A stretch of 64,000 bases of DNA, from assembly GCF_000347035.1 (NCBI RefSeq), contig NZ_ANIJ01000018.1:124001-188000 (forward strand). Direction: 5' to 3'. How positions within the stretch are numbered: position 1 is the first letter of the stretch; the number at the start of each line of letters is the position of its first letter. Made by a program: the position numbers and the translations under genes. Under the pieces are notes generated by a model that did not search any database, had not been told where the DNA came from, and was given only the letters and a program-made list of their open reading frames with translations. This document shows positions 28,390-38,306 of the stretch, one piece after another. The stretch is from Leptospira sp. B5-022. Lineage in GTDB: Bacteria; Spirochaetota; Leptospiria; Leptospirales; Leptospiraceae.

Positions 28390-29454
28390 ATGTTAGATAG
28401 ACTAGAAAAAATACAACAAAAATACCTCAAAATATCGGACGAACTTACTACCGCGTCCAACCCGGATGATTTGAAACGACTTTATAAGGAACGTTCCCGA
28501 CTCACGCCCTTATTCGATAAAATTACCGAATACCAAAAAGTAATTCAGAATAAAAAAGACGCCGAAGAACTTTTAAAAACGGAAAAAGACGGGGATATGC
28601 GCTCCATGTACGAAGAAGAGCGCAAAGAAGCGGAAGAAAGGATAGAAAGTTTGGAGAAGGAGTTGGAAATCCTACTTCTTCCTCCGGATCCGAATTCCGG
28701 AAAAAACATATTACTCGAGATAAGAGCAGGGACCGGCGGAGAAGAAGCAGGATTGTTCGTATCCGACTTGTTTAGAATGTACACCAAGTTTGCGGATAAG
28801 CAAGGCATCCGTCATGAGATCATAGATTCTTCTCCCACTGGGATCGGTGGATTAAAAGAGATCATATTCGCAATGGAAAACGATAAAGCATACGATCTTT
28901 TTAAATTCGAAGCGGGAACTCATAGAGTACAAAGAATTCCAGCAACGGAATCCGGTGGAAGGATTCATACAAGTGCGGTGACAGTTGCAGTTCTGCCGGA
29001 AGCCGAAGAATCGGAGATCAATATCAACGAAAACGATCTAAGAATAGATGTATATCGTTCTTCCGGATCCGGCGGTCAGCACGTTAACACCACCGACTCT
29101 GCGGTTCGTATCACTCACATTCCGACCGGGATCGCAGTTGCTTGCCAGGATGAAAAATCCCAGCACAAGAACAAAGCAAAAGCGATGAGGATCTTAAGCG
29201 CTCGGATCTTAGAAAAGCAGGCGGAAGAAAAAAAGGCCGCAGCCGATGCTCTTAAAAAACAAATGGTTGGTTCAGGCGACAGATCCGAAAGAATACGAAC
29301 ATATAATTTTCCACAAGGAAGATGTACGGATCATAGGATCGGATTTACTAGTCATAATCTTTCTGCTATAATGGAAGGAGATCTGGACGACCTGATCAAC
29401 GCTTTAACGGAAGAAGACAGAGTCAAACGTCTCGCAAATTCACAGGCAAATTAG
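28390..29454 (+). CDS. prfA: Peptide chain release factor 1
   Basis: A 354-residue class I release factor that reads UAA and UAG. The GGQ catalytic motif is at residues 228-230 in [10 protein letters not shown], and the stop-recognition PxT motif is PAT at 184-186 in [18 protein letters not shown], identifying RF1 rather than RF2. Length and the rest of the sequence ([22 protein letters not shown]) match. Translation starts at ATG 28390. No hemK/prmC gene is adjacent on its 3' side, unlike in many bacteria; a PLP enzyme gene follows. Confidence 0.97.
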   Translation: MLDRLEKIQQKYLKISDELTTASNPDDLKRLYKERSRLTPLFDKITEYQKVIQNKKDAEELLKTEKDGDMRSMYEEERKEAEERIESLEKELEILLLPPDPNSGKNILLEIRAGTGGEEAGLFVSDLFRMYTKFADKQGIRHEIIDSSPTGIGGLKEIIFAMENDKAYDLFKFEAGTHRVQRIPATESGGRIHTSAVTVAVLPEAEESEININENDLRIDVYRSSGSGGQHVNTTDSAVRITHIPTGIAVACQDEKSQHKNKAKAMRILSARILEKQAEEKKAAADALKKQMVGSGDRSERIRTYNFPQGRCTDHRIGFTSHNLSAIMEGDLDDLINALTEEDRVKRLANSQAN

Positions 29455-29531
29455 AACCGTTTTAGACTTCTGCTCGTCCAACCGAATAAAGTTGATGTTT
29501 CTGCCTTAAATTTTGCGATGGTAATCAAAGT

Positions 29532-31034
29532 ATGATACTAGAGATAGAAGAACCGCATCGAAGGATCTGCGGGGAAAGAATACCGTTTGAAAACATTCAC
29601 GCGGTTTCCATGAGCCTTCCGGAAGTCGCCGATGTAATCGGATACGAAGAAAAAAGGACCGAAACTCTTTCTAGACTAAAAGCCGGATATCCTCGATTTG
29701 TAGCTCATGCTTATATAGAAAAAATTTTAGATTATAATCGTGAAACCAAAGGGGTGGATGGCCCTCAGTTTATCGTAAACTCTCGCAAAGCCGCCGATCA
29801 TATCGTTTCCTTTTTTCAAATAGAAGACGCAAAGGTCATAGAAGATGAAGGTATCATTACTTTAACCATACCTTCCCATAAAGAAAACGAATCCAAAATA
29901 TTATCATTCATCCAACATACAGGATGTTTATTATCTTCTCGTAAGGCGGAGGATTATTTATTCAAAAAAGGACTTATAGATTCCATATACATAGAAGAAT
30001 CTAGAAAAGAAAAACCTTATGAAAGGGTAGAAGGATCACTATCCTCTTTGTATCCGGGCAAAAACCTACAAGTATATCTCGCAACTTCCGGAATGAATGC
30101 CGTTTATGCTGCATTTAGAGCATTGGACAAAGTCCGTGCCAAAGAAGGAAAAGATATCTGGCTCAGGCTCGGATGGCTGTACGTGGATAATATCAGAATA
30201 TTAGAAAAATATTCTAGAGGCTCTCATATTTTCCACGATGTGGTCGATCTAAAGGAACTGGAAGAGTTCCTCATTAAAGAGGGCCATAGAGTTGCGGCAA
30301 TCCTTACGGAATCTCCTACAAATCCTCTCATCCAAGTCCCCGATTATCCGGAACTTAAAAAACTTTTAGAAAAATACGGAATTCCATTGGTAGCGGATAT
30401 TTCCGTAGCGGGTTCCGCAGTAGTGGATCTTTCTCCTTACGCGGATGTGATCGTGGAGAGTTTGACCAAGTTTGCATCCGGAAATGCGGACGTTATGATG
30501 GGCGCTTTATTTTTGAATCCTTCTTCTCCTTATTTCGAGACATTAAAAAAAGATTCTCCGGAGTTTTTGGAAACTCCTTACGTGAGGGATTGCGAACGTA
30601 TGTCCTTCGAATTAGAAGGGTATATAGAAAGAGTGAGAGAGATCGGAAAAAATGCGGCGATACTTGCGAACTTCTTTTCAAATCATCCAAAGATCAAGGC
30701 GGTTCATTGGAGCGGTTCCGAAGAAAATCACGGAAACTTTTCCAAGATTGCAAGAGACAAGGATCTGCATTGCGGGGTGATTACGATCGAACCCGGAGTT
30801 CCTCTGGAACCGTTTTACAATTCTTTAAGATTGTTAAAAGGGCCGAGTTTCGGGACCGAATTCACCCTAAATATGTTATACATGTATTTGGCTCATTATG
30901 AATTAGTGTCCACGGAAGCGGGAAGAGGTTTCCTGCGAGAAGTAGGATTAGATCCGAGTCTTATCCGAATTTCCATCGGAAGAGAAAATCCGGAACTTCT
31001 AATCGCGGAATACAAAAAAGCTCTGGGAGATTAA
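29532..31034 (+). CDS. Cystathionine gamma-synthase-like PLP enzyme with N-terminal extension
   Basis: A 500-residue PLP-dependent enzyme of the Cys/Met metabolism family. The PLP lysine is K313 in [17 protein letters not shown]; others are [20 protein letters not shown] and [11 protein letters not shown]. Typical enzymes are about 390 residues; here the first 165 residues (from [17 protein letters not shown]) form an extension that includes a region with [17 protein letters not shown]. Fungal cystathionine gamma-synthases have comparable extensions. The likely step is condensation of an activated homoserine with cysteine, or gamma-elimination. No other methionine gene is near, so the assignment stays at family level. 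Confidence 0.8.
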   Translation: MILEIEEPHRRICGERIPFENIHAVSMSLPEVADVIGYEEKRTETLSRLKAGYPRFVAHAYIEKILDYNRETKGVDGPQFIVNSRKAADHIVSFFQIEDAKVIEDEGIITLTIPSHKENESKILSFIQHTGCLLSSRKAEDYLFKKGLIDSIYIEESRKEKPYERVEGSLSSLYPGKNLQVYLATSGMNAVYAAFRALDKVRAKEGKDIWLRLGWLYVDNIRILEKYSRGSHIFHDVVDLKELEEFLIKEGHRVAAILTESPTNPLIQVPDYPELKKLLEKYGIPLVADISVAGSAVVDLSPYADVIVESLTKFASGNADVMMGALFLNPSSPYFETLKKDSPEFLETPYVRDCERMSFELEGYIERVREIGKNAAILANFFSNHPKIKAVHWSGSEENHGNFSKIARDKDLHCGVITIEPGVPLEPFYNSLRLLKGPSFGTEFTLNMLYMYLAHYELVSTEAGRGFLREVGLDPSLIRISIGRENPELLIAEYKKALGD

Positions 31035-31087
31035 CTCGCCAGAGCCAAAAATTTGAACGGTTCTAAAGAAGGCGACCCTCGGGCAAC

Positions 31088-31984
31088 TTAGGCGGCAGAA
31101 CGAACACTTTGTAGTTTGCCGCTAGTCTCGGATTCGGACTGTAAAACATTCTTATACAAGATCCTGAATAATCCGAATTTAGAAATTCCTAATATATAGA
31201 TCACTAAGCCGGAAACGATTGCCCCAAGGATCCAGCCCAGTTGATGCAGTATCACACTGGATATGATCGCAAATCCCAGGGCGCCTACGAACACAGTCGC
31301 TAAAAAAGCAATTGTAGAGGTTAAACCGGAAGGAGATTTTCTGACGGAAAATTCTCCCGAGCCTCCTAATACCCAACCTTCTTTTTCGATCCTCAAAAGA
31401 GAAACGATCAGAACAGGAATTAGGATCACACCCATTGCATATAAAGTGATCGCAACATCCGAGGTTAACCAGTTGATCGCCGTTCCCCAGGTCCAGTTCG
31501 TTTGGAATTGTTCCACAGATTCGGAGAAAAATCTTTTATAACCTGTCCCATCCCATCCATGAACAAGAATGAAGAACATACCGAAATATCCGGCAGGAAC
31601 TTGTAGATAAGCTAAGAAATTTTTTCCTGCTTCCAATAATTTCCAAACGACCCAAAAACCCAAAATACCTTGAGAAATATTCGTTAAACCGAATAAAGCT
31701 ACCAACCAACCCGGAATGGTCTTGTCTCCGGCGTGCATTGTTTCCCAGCTAGTAAACTGCCAAACAAGGTACAAGCCGGACGGAGCGAATAATAAACCTA
31801 AATAAAGAAGGTTAAAGATGAAGTAGGTATTTTTCCAAAATGGGACCTTCTCCTCTTCTTTTGTAACGGAAGGAATAGAACCGACGGTGCTTTCTCCTTC
31901 CTGCAATTTTTTAATTTGGCGAGCTGCGGCCATTGCATAACCGGCTCCCAGGCCGTAGGCCCAAAAAACATCCACTTGAACCAT
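31088..31984 (-). CDS. Unrecognised multi-pass membrane protein under a palindromic operator
   Basis: A 298-residue protein with seven or so hydrophobic segments (about 5-22, 50-75, 92-112, 118-138, 175-198, 222-245, 250-275). Local elements WFKNTYFIF-like and FILVHGWDGTGYKRFF are distinctive; the family is not recognised. It is preceded by a perfect palindrome (32020-32035) 36 bp from its ATG and is divergent from the lipoprotein hydrolase. A TetR gene lies beyond that, so all three may be one regulated system. Confidence 0.75.
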   Translation of the reverse strand: MVQVDVFWAYGLGAGYAMAAARQIKKLQEGESTVGSIPSVTKEEEKVPFWKNTYFIFNLLYLGLLFAPSGLYLVWQFTSWETMHAGDKTIPGWLVALFGLTNISQGILGFWVVWKLLEAGKNFLAYLQVPAGYFGMFFILVHGWDGTGYKRFFSESVEQFQTNWTWGTAINWLTSDVAITLYAMGVILIPVLIVSLLRIEKEGWVLGGSGEFSVRKSPSGLTSTIAFLATVFVGALGFAIISSVILHQLGWILGAIVSGLVIYILGISKFGLFRILYKNVLQSESETSGKLQSVRSAA

Positions 31985-32019
31985 TGGATTGAACTCTCCT
32001 CACCTTTATTAAGCATAAG

Positions 32020-32035
32020 AATGACATGTCATTCA
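32020..32035. promoter_or_regulatory. Perfect 16-bp palindrome, likely operator
   Basis: GAATGACA at 32020-32027 is followed directly by its reverse complement TGTCATTC at 32028-32035. It lies between divergent genes and near the ATG of the minus-strand membrane gene. A second copy with the same half-sites, GAATGAC and GTCATTT, occurs at 32095-32114, nearer to the plus-strand hydrolase gene. Confidence 0.65.
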
Positions 32036-32094
32036 GTTTTTGTCAATAGAGAAATGAAAAATTTCCAAGAAAAACGGGTTTTACTTTAGCATCC

Positions 32095-32114
32095 GAATGA
32101 CGTATCTGTCATTT
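32095..32114. promoter_or_regulatory. Second copy of the GAATGAC/GTCATT operator
   Basis: GAATGAC at 32095-32101 and GTCATTT at 32108-32114 with a 6-bp spacer. It repeats the half-sites of the palindrome at 32020 (spacer 2 bp), 36 bp before the ATG at 32150. The change in spacer suggests a dimer that tolerates spacing, or a different mode of binding. The nearest candidate regulator is the TetR protein encoded at 33089-33715. Confidence 0.6.
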
Positions 32115-32149
32115 CGATTGGGTGGGAATTTTCATTAAACAGGGAAATT

Positions 32150-33079
32150 ATGAAAAGAACCACAATAAGCTTAATGTTACTTCTACTCTTTCTACTTGAT
32201 TGTAGATTCTTAGGGATCGGCTCCGAGTCTCTAGAGGATTTGAAAGCGAAGTATACAAACTCTGAATCCAAGTTCGCTCCGATAGGAGACCTGAACATCC
32301 ATTATAGGGACGAAGGCCAAGGACCAGTAATCATACTCTTACACGGTGTATGTTCTTCTTTACATACCTGGGATGTTTGGGCGGAGTTATTAAAGTCTCG
32401 TTATCGGGTCATTCGTATAGATCTGCCCGGCCATGGACTTACCGGTCCTCCGGAAGATCTAGAAAAATTGAATTTGGAGGAAGGTGTAGAAGTTCTGAAC
32501 AAATTTTTGGAATATCTAAAAGTGGATTCCTTCTATTTGGTGGGAAATTCCATGGGCGGTTATATTTCTTGGAATTACGTATTAAAATATCCTAATAAAG
32601 TCCAAAAGTTGGTATTAATAGATGCGGCCGGGTATGCACAACCTATGCCTCCAATGATCGCCTTAGGAAGTAATCCTATCGTAAGTCCGTTTGCACGCTA
32701 TATGCTGCCGAGTTTTATGGTGGAAAAAAGTGTGGATGAGGTTTACGGAGATCCTTCTAAGATCACACCTGAGATCAAAACAAGATATGTGGATCTTTCG
32801 AGAAGGGAAGGGAATCGACAGGCTTATAATTATTTTTTCAGGACGGCTAGGGAGAAGTTTACGGACCCTAAAATTTCGGAAGGGATCAAATCCGTAAAAA
32901 CTCCAACTCTAGTTATGTGGGGAAAAGAAGATCATTGGCTAAAACTCGAATACGCCCAGAATTGGATTAAAGATATTCAAAATTCTAAGTTTATCACTTA
33001 CGAGGGTGCGGGGCATATTCCTATGGAGGAAATTCCGGAAATAACCGCAAAAGATCTGGTACAGTTCCTTACGTTATAG
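32150..33079 (+). CDS. Lipoprotein alpha/beta hydrolase
   Basis: A 309-residue predicted lipoprotein with signal peptide and lipobox FLLDC (Cys 18). The alpha/beta-hydrolase fold is clear: IILLHGVCSSLHTWD (oxyanion region), DLPGHGLTGPP, the nucleophile elbow GNSMGG with S134, and EGAGHIPMEEIPE with the catalytic histidine; an Asp appears in VMWGKEDHW. The fold fits an esterase or lipase anchored to a membrane. It is transcribed away from a membrane-protein gene with the paired palindromes between them, and converges with the TetR gene. Confidence 0.9.
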   Translation: MKRTTISLMLLLLFLLDCRFLGIGSESLEDLKAKYTNSESKFAPIGDLNIHYRDEGQGPVIILLHGVCSSLHTWDVWAELLKSRYRVIRIDLPGHGLTGPPEDLEKLNLEEGVEVLNKFLEYLKVDSFYLVGNSMGGYISWNYVLKYPNKVQKLVLIDAAGYAQPMPPMIALGSNPIVSPFARYMLPSFMVEKSVDEVYGDPSKITPEIKTRYVDLSRREGNRQAYNYFFRTAREKFTDPKISEGIKSVKTPTLVMWGKEDHWLKLEYAQNWIKDIQNSKFITYEGAGHIPMEEIPEITAKDLVQFLTL

Positions 33080-33088
33080 GGATAAAAT

Positions 33089-33715
33089 CTAACGTTTGCC
33101 CATTCCTTCCAGCATAAGGGTGGGCATTTCTTCCAACCAACGTTTTGCAAATTTAGAATCCACTTTAGAAGATAAGTTAATACGTATTCCTTCGAACATC
33201 ATTGCGTTTACTGCTTGGGATGCAATGCGAGTATCCAATTCTTTCCTTAAAAATCCTTTTTTTACACCATTCTTTAGGTACAACTCTGTGAGCCTGGCGC
33301 TTTTATCGATGCCCAACTGCACCTTTCTTTTTACGGTTTCATCCAAGGCCATTGCTTCGAAAAAAACGATCTTTGCTTGCCTTGGATCCTTGCTGAAAAG
33401 TTGAAATAGTTCCCAGCCTATATTCTTGATCTGATTCCTATATTCTTCGATCGTGTTTGATTTTTCAGGGCTTTCTTTGCGCACCACTTCCAATAATCCG
33501 AGAAGGATACGGTCCACTAACGCATGTAGGATATCTAATTTATTCTTAAAATAGCGATAACAGGTCCCATGGCCTATATTTAATTTTCCGGCTATATCCG
33601 CAATACCTGCCTCATGGTACCCTTTTTCTGAGAAGACATCCAATGCAGCTTCCAGGATCTGTTCTCTTCTTGCTTCTGCCCTGTTGGCAATCGGACTAGG
33701 CGGAGTTGTTCTCAT
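33089..33715 (-). CDS. TetR family transcriptional regulator
   Basis: A 208-residue regulator with helix-turn-helix ADIAGKLNIGHGTCYRYFKNKLDILHALV at about residues 36-65 and the usual helical domain after it. Start at ATG 33715 is set by TAAGGAG five bases upstream; an earlier in-frame ATG at 33751 lacks such a site. It lies 45 bp downstream of the sensor kinase gene on the same strand and could be read through from it. Its proximity to the twin GAATGAC palindromes makes it the candidate repressor of the hydrolase and membrane genes. Confidence 0.88.
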   Translation of the reverse strand: MRTTPPSPIANRAEARREQILEAALDVFSEKGYHEAGIADIAGKLNIGHGTCYRYFKNKLDILHALVDRILLGLLEVVRKESPEKSNTIEEYRNQIKNIGWELFQLFSKDPRQAKIVFFEAMALDETVKRKVQLGIDKSARLTELYLKNGVKKGFLRKELDTRIASQAVNAMMFEGIRINLSSKVDSKFAKRWLEEMPTLMLEGMGKR

Positions 33716-33760
33716 GTTCTCCTTACTCCGATTTGGAGAACTTGTCCGCAAGGAATTTTC

Positions 33761-35908
33761 CTAATTCGGAAGTTCAAAACGGATTTGGAAATTGGCTCCT
33801 TGATTTTTGGAGCTAGAAAAATCCAATTTTCCTTTTAATTGTTTAGTAAGAACCTGGACCAAAGTTAAACCGAAAGAATGAGTTGCGATCGGATCCAACT
33901 CATTTGGCAAACCGATCCCATTGTCCGAAACTTCTAAAAGAACGATCTTTTCTATTTTTTGGAGTTTAACTTGTATCTTAGGTCTTCCGTCGGAAGGAGA
34001 ATAATTTTGGGGAAATGCATACTTGAAAGAATTCGTGAGAAGTTCGTTCAATGCAAGCCCTAGCGGAATTGCGATACTAATTTCCAAATGAATGGGACTG
34101 GATATCACATCCACTCTTGTTTCCGCTCCGATCTTATACGCAGTCCTAATCTTTTCCACTAGCCTTCTGGAATATCCGGAAAATTCCACATTGCCTAGAT
34201 CGTTGGACTGGTACAATTCGTCATGGATGAGCGCCATGGTTTGGATCCTGTTTTGGCTTTCCGCAAATGCCTCGTGGATTTTTGGATCGTTTTCGTATTC
34301 GGACTGAAGACTAAATAAACTGGAAATCACCTGTAGATTGTTTTTTACTCTATGATGAATTTCTTTCAGCATCACTTCCTTTTCTTTTAAGGAGGATTTT
34401 AATTGTCTCTCGGCTTGTTTTTTGTCCGTGATCTCGGCGACTGTAACGATAGTAGAGGAAAATGTTTCCTCGAATTCCGGAGCCAAGGACCAACGTATGG
34501 ATGCTTCGAATTGTTTTCCACTACAGGTGGATAACGTAACTTCCGTATGAAGTACTCTTGCTCCAAAATGGATCCGGGTTAGAAGTTTTTTAAAATAATG
34601 ATCGTTTCCCTTTCTAAAAAAGTTTCTGGCAAGGAATAGGACTTCTTCCTTCGAGCTTGATTCGAATAGTCGAACGGATTCTTTATTAGCATCCACGACA
34701 CTTACCGTTTCATAACATTCGGAAACGAATTTAGGATTTGTTTTTAGGAATTTAGTGAATTCCTTTTTAGACATCCTGGGTAATTCGCCGAGCATTCTTC
34801 GTACTTTGGAGTAATCACATTCTAAAATTGCGATCGGAACATTCTCGAATAATCCTTTATAGATCGCTTCACTTGCTCCTAAAAACCGATATGAACGATC
34901 CAGTTCTTGGGTCCTTTCAGCGACCAACTTTTCCAATTTTTGATGAGAGAGGAAAAGTTTCTCTTCAGTATCCATTCTCTCCTTTACAACTGCCAGTGCC
35001 AAAAGAGAAGCGATCGAGATCGCAGAAAGGAAACTTTGCAAAAGTAGAAGTGAAACTTCTTTGGACGCAGGGAAATTATAGGAATGCCCTTGTGCAGTCC
35101 CTATTATCGCAACGAAAGAAACGATTATCAGTACGAGAGAAGATTCCCTTCCTCCAAACCTGAGAGAAACAAGCGAAATGACAGCGATCAGAAGATAGGA
35201 AAGCGGAAAATAGGCAGGTACTTTGTTGATGGTAAAGAAGTAAAAGATCCCGGCCCCTAATAAAATTAAGAAGGAAACGAGCCCCGCACTCTCTTTCCAA
35301 GAATGTACACGGAATCTTGCTACTCCCGGCCCTAGCCAACTTAAGAAAAACGGAAAGTAAACGAATACTCCTAAAGAATCCCCCATCCACCAAATGATCC
35401 AGGTAGGAAAAAGAGAATTTAAATCGATGATCCCTAAAAGTAGAAGCCCTGAACATGCGATTGTTGCAGCGATAATACAAACGAACGTTTCTATCCAAAG
35501 AAATTTAAGAACGAAGGATGGGTTCTTTGTAAGGTCCAATTGTGGGATAAATTTTTTATATAAATAGGTTCCCGTAAAAGATTGAAGAGTACTGCCGCAG
35601 GCGATCAAAATCGCCGCCCAAAAGTATACGTTTAGTTCCTGTCCCGGAAAATTTTCGTGTCGGATCTGGCAGTTGTATAGAAAGGAACCTGTGAATATCC
35701 CGAAAAAGGAAACTTTTCCGAATAATAAAGGTGTGACCAGTCCCCAACCGGATGCGGGCCATATAGGAGAGGCGTAATCCGAAAAATTCCCAAAGGATTC
35801 TCCGAATTTTCCCAAAAGAAAATAAACGGAAGCCACTAGAAAAACTATGGCAGTTGATTGGACGTATTTTAGGGATCGAGATAACATTAATCTTAGAATC
35901 TTCTTCAT
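33761..35908 (-). CDS. MASE1-PAS sensor histidine kinase (HisKA_2 type)
   Basis: A 715-residue sensor kinase. Residues about 15-310 have eight hydrophobic segments with the MASE1 features YASPIWPASGWGL and GDSLGVFVYFPFFLSWLG. A short coiled stretch (KLEKLVAERTQEL) and a PAS-like region (about 345-500) follow. The kinase core contains EIHHRVKNNLQVISSL (phosphoacceptor His about residue 519), then ALNELLTNSFKYAF and VSDNGIGLP of the ATPase domain. HisKA_2 kinases often pair with a separate response regulator, none of which is nearby. Downstream is a TetR gene, 45 bp away. Confidence 0.92.
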   Translation of the reverse strand: MKKILRLMLSRSLKYVQSTAIVFLVASVYFLLGKFGESFGNFSDYASPIWPASGWGLVTPLLFGKVSFFGIFTGSFLYNCQIRHENFPGQELNVYFWAAILIACGSTLQSFTGTYLYKKFIPQLDLTKNPSFVLKFLWIETFVCIIAATIACSGLLLLGIIDLNSLFPTWIIWWMGDSLGVFVYFPFFLSWLGPGVARFRVHSWKESAGLVSFLILLGAGIFYFFTINKVPAYFPLSYLLIAVISLVSLRFGGRESSLVLIIVSFVAIIGTAQGHSYNFPASKEVSLLLLQSFLSAISIASLLALAVVKERMDTEEKLFLSHQKLEKLVAERTQELDRSYRFLGASEAIYKGLFENVPIAILECDYSKVRRMLGELPRMSKKEFTKFLKTNPKFVSECYETVSVVDANKESVRLFESSSKEEVLFLARNFFRKGNDHYFKKLLTRIHFGARVLHTEVTLSTCSGKQFEASIRWSLAPEFEETFSSTIVTVAEITDKKQAERQLKSSLKEKEVMLKEIHHRVKNNLQVISSLFSLQSEYENDPKIHEAFAESQNRIQTMALIHDELYQSNDLGNVEFSGYSRRLVEKIRTAYKIGAETRVDVISSPIHLEISIAIPLGLALNELLTNSFKYAFPQNYSPSDGRPKIQVKLQKIEKIVLLEVSDNGIGLPNELDPIATHSFGLTLVQVLTKQLKGKLDFSSSKNQGANFQIRFELPN

Positions 35909-35961
35909 TTCGCTTTTAGGATTCGGAAGCGGCTGAGAATAAGGTTTTAAGACCTTTTCCG

Positions 35962-37773
35962 ATGATTTCCTATCTATTTCAAAACTCCAAGAAACCCTTT
36001 ATTTATTTAGGAGAAGGTTTCTCTGAAGAGGGATGTCTAGTTCTAACAGAGCCGAATGAGATTCTTACTACTAATCGACGAAGTGAAGCAAGGAAATTCC
36101 TCTTAGAAATTCAAAACAAGATCTCCCAAGGGTATCATGCCGCGGGTTGGATTTCCTACGAAGCAGGAGAATTATTTTTAAACCCTGGTAATATGGAAGA
36201 AGTTTTCGAAAATCCTCTTTTTTGGTTCGGGATTTTTTCCGAACCAAAAGTTTTAGACCTTGGGGAAATTTCCGAGTGGGAATCAAAATATAAAGACAAA
36301 GGTTATTCCGCAAAAATCGGATCCGGAATGGATCAAAAGGAATACGAAAAGATCCTTCGTAAAATCAGGAATTTTCTCTATGAAGGTGATATTTATCAGG
36401 TCAATTTCACCTTTCCCTTGGAAATAGAATTAGAAGGTTCTCTCGGAAGATTGTTTTTCGAGCTAAGAAAAAAGCAACCTGTTCCGTATGAGGCTTGGAT
36501 CCATACAGGAGATTCTATTCCGACACAAAGAGATATTCTTTCATTCTCACCCGAACTGTTTTGGGAAAAAAAATCCAATCAGATCAGGACTGTTCCGATG
36601 AAAGGGACCAGACCCAGAGGAAAAAATTCCGAGGAAGATCAAAAATTAAAACTGGAACTTTTCCGATCGGAAAAGGACAGAGCGGAAAATTTAATGATCA
36701 CCGACCTTCTTCGCAACGATTTGGGACGGATTTCTTTACCCGGTTCCGTGGAAGTTTCTAAATTATTTTCCATCGAGGAATACCCTACCGTTTTTCAGAT
36801 GACTAGTGAGATACGTTCCAAACTTTCATCGGATATAAAATGGACAGATATTCTGGAGGCATTATTTCCGGGAGGTTCGATCACCGGAGCTCCGAAAAAA
36901 AGGTCTTCGGAGATCATTCAAAGTTTGGAAAAAAAGAGAGGAGTTTATACGGGGGGAATATTCTATCTGTCTCCTCAAAAAGAAATTTCTTCCATTGCGA
37001 TCCGCACGCTCGAATTTTTACAAGATTCTTCCGGACAAAAAAGAGGAAGAATGGGAGTGGGTTCCGGAATTACGATCAATTCCGATCCGAACGAAGAATG
37101 GGAAGAATGTTGGTCCAAGGCTAAATTTTTGAACGATACAAAGGAAAATTTTTACCTTTTCACCACTACAATCTGCAAAAGAAGAAAGATCTATTTTTTG
37201 AACGATCATAAAGAAAGAATGAGAACATCCGCGAAAGAATTCGGTTTCAGTTGGAAAGAAGAAGAGTGGGAATCCGCCGTTGGTGAAGCGACCGGCAAGA
37301 TTAATTCCGATAATAATTATAAAGTGAAAATTATTCTTTTATCCAGTGGAGAGTTTAAATCCGAAGTTTCCGAATTTGATTCGGGCCCCAAAGAGGGGAA
37401 GATTTTATTTAGCGGAACTTCTACAGATAAAAAAAATCGGTTCTTTTACCATAAGACGAATATTCGGGAAATTTTTTCGGAAGGATATGAGTCTGCAACT
37501 TCTAAAGGTTATATTGATAGGATCTATACAAATAGGGAAGGTCATTTGACAGAGGGCGCTATTCATTCTATCTTTCTTTTTCTAAATAGGGAATGGATCA
37601 CACCTTCCTTGGAGGAAGGAATTCTTCCCGGGGTGGCTCGTAAACGATGGATCAAAAAACTGAAAGCAAAGGAGAGAAGAATCTCCAAAGAGGACCTAAT
37701 CCTCGCATCCAAGATCATTTTGGTGAATTCTCTTAGGGGGATTAGAAGAGTTACCGGGGTAGATTTCGAATGA
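35962..37773 (+). CDS. pabBC: Fused aminodeoxychorismate synthase component I and lyase
   Basis: A 603-residue bifunctional folate enzyme. The PabB half (residues 1-about 385) has YQVNFTFPLEI, VPMKGTRPRG (with the Lys that defines PabB rather than anthranilate synthase), LMITDLLRNDLGRI, and FPGGSITGAPKKRSSE. The PabC half (about 385-603) has FLNDHKERMRTSAKEFGF, FYHKTNIRE with the PLP-linked Lys region, and TEGAIHSIFLF. The protein makes 4-aminobenzoate from chorismate when supplied with ammonia or a glutaminase (PabA), which is not in this window. It is followed by thpR with a 4-bp overlap. Confidence 0.93.
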   Translation: MISYLFQNSKKPFIYLGEGFSEEGCLVLTEPNEILTTNRRSEARKFLLEIQNKISQGYHAAGWISYEAGELFLNPGNMEEVFENPLFWFGIFSEPKVLDLGEISEWESKYKDKGYSAKIGSGMDQKEYEKILRKIRNFLYEGDIYQVNFTFPLEIELEGSLGRLFFELRKKQPVPYEAWIHTGDSIPTQRDILSFSPELFWEKKSNQIRTVPMKGTRPRGKNSEEDQKLKLELFRSEKDRAENLMITDLLRNDLGRISLPGSVEVSKLFSIEEYPTVFQMTSEIRSKLSSDIKWTDILEALFPGGSITGAPKKRSSEIIQSLEKKRGVYTGGIFYLSPQKEISSIAIRTLEFLQDSSGQKRGRMGVGSGITINSDPNEEWEECWSKAKFLNDTKENFYLFTTTICKRRKIYFLNDHKERMRTSAKEFGFSWKEEEWESAVGEATGKINSDNNYKVKIILLSSGEFKSEVSEFDSGPKEGKILFSGTSTDKKNRFFYHKTNIREIFSEGYESATSKGYIDRIYTNREGHLTEGAIHSIFLFLNREWITPSLEEGILPGVARKRWIKKLKAKERRISKEDLILASKIILVNSLRGIRRVTGVDFE

Positions 37774-38306
37774 GAAGTTTTTTAGGACTTACTCTTCCCG
37801 ATCCTATAAAATCGGATCTGGAAAAGATCTGTTTCGGTTTGGAAGAGATCCGCTGGGTTTCTCCGGAAAATTTTCATACTACCTTAGTGTTTTTGGGCGA
37901 ATTAAAATCCGAAGAAATTGAAAAGGTTTCCGAGATCTGCAACCAAATCTCCGAAAAAAGTTTTTCTTTAGAGATCAAAGGTGTAGGTTTCTTTGGGAAT
38001 AAATTTCCCGAAGTTTTATACGTGGGTGTGACACTTTCAGAGGAATTGAAAAAACTACAAAAAGTTTTGGAATCCACTCTCAGAAGGGAAGGTTTCTCGA
38101 TCGATAAAAGGGATTATAAACCCCATATTACTATCGGAAGATTCAAAAGGACCCCTGAAAAACGTTTGGATCTTTATTTAAACGAATTCTCCGGATTCCA
38201 AACCGACATAGTTCCTGTGTCGGAATTCCATCTATTTTCTAGTCGCAGTGGAGCGAACGGTCAGGTATACTCGGTCGAAGAATCGTACCCTCTGCTTTCG
38301 GAATAA
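37770..38306 (+). CDS. thpR: RNA 2',3'-cyclic phosphodiesterase
   Basis: A 178-residue two-H phosphoesterase. Both signature motifs are present: FHTTLVFLG (first HxTx) and PHITIGRFK (second HxTx), about 90 residues apart. Known members hydrolyse 2',3'-cyclic phosphate ends of RNA or join RNA with a 2',5' bond. The start overlaps pabBC by ATGA; its stop is directly followed by the aat ATG, so the three are an operon. Function of the cluster as a whole is not obvious. Confidence 0.93.
   Translation: MRSFLGLTLPDPIKSDLEKICFGLEEIRWVSPENFHTTLVFLGELKSEEIEKVSEICNQISEKSFSLEIKGVGFFGNKFPEVLYVGVTLSEELKKLQKVLESTLRREGFSIDKRDYKPHITIGRFKRTPEKRLDLYLNEFSGFQTDIVPVSEFHLFSSRSGANGQVYSVEESYPLLSE

Noticed and set aside
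32150..33079. Quorum-sensing or resistance role for the lipoprotein hydrolase
   Set aside because: Only the alpha/beta-hydrolase fold is visible; nothing indicates a specific substrate.
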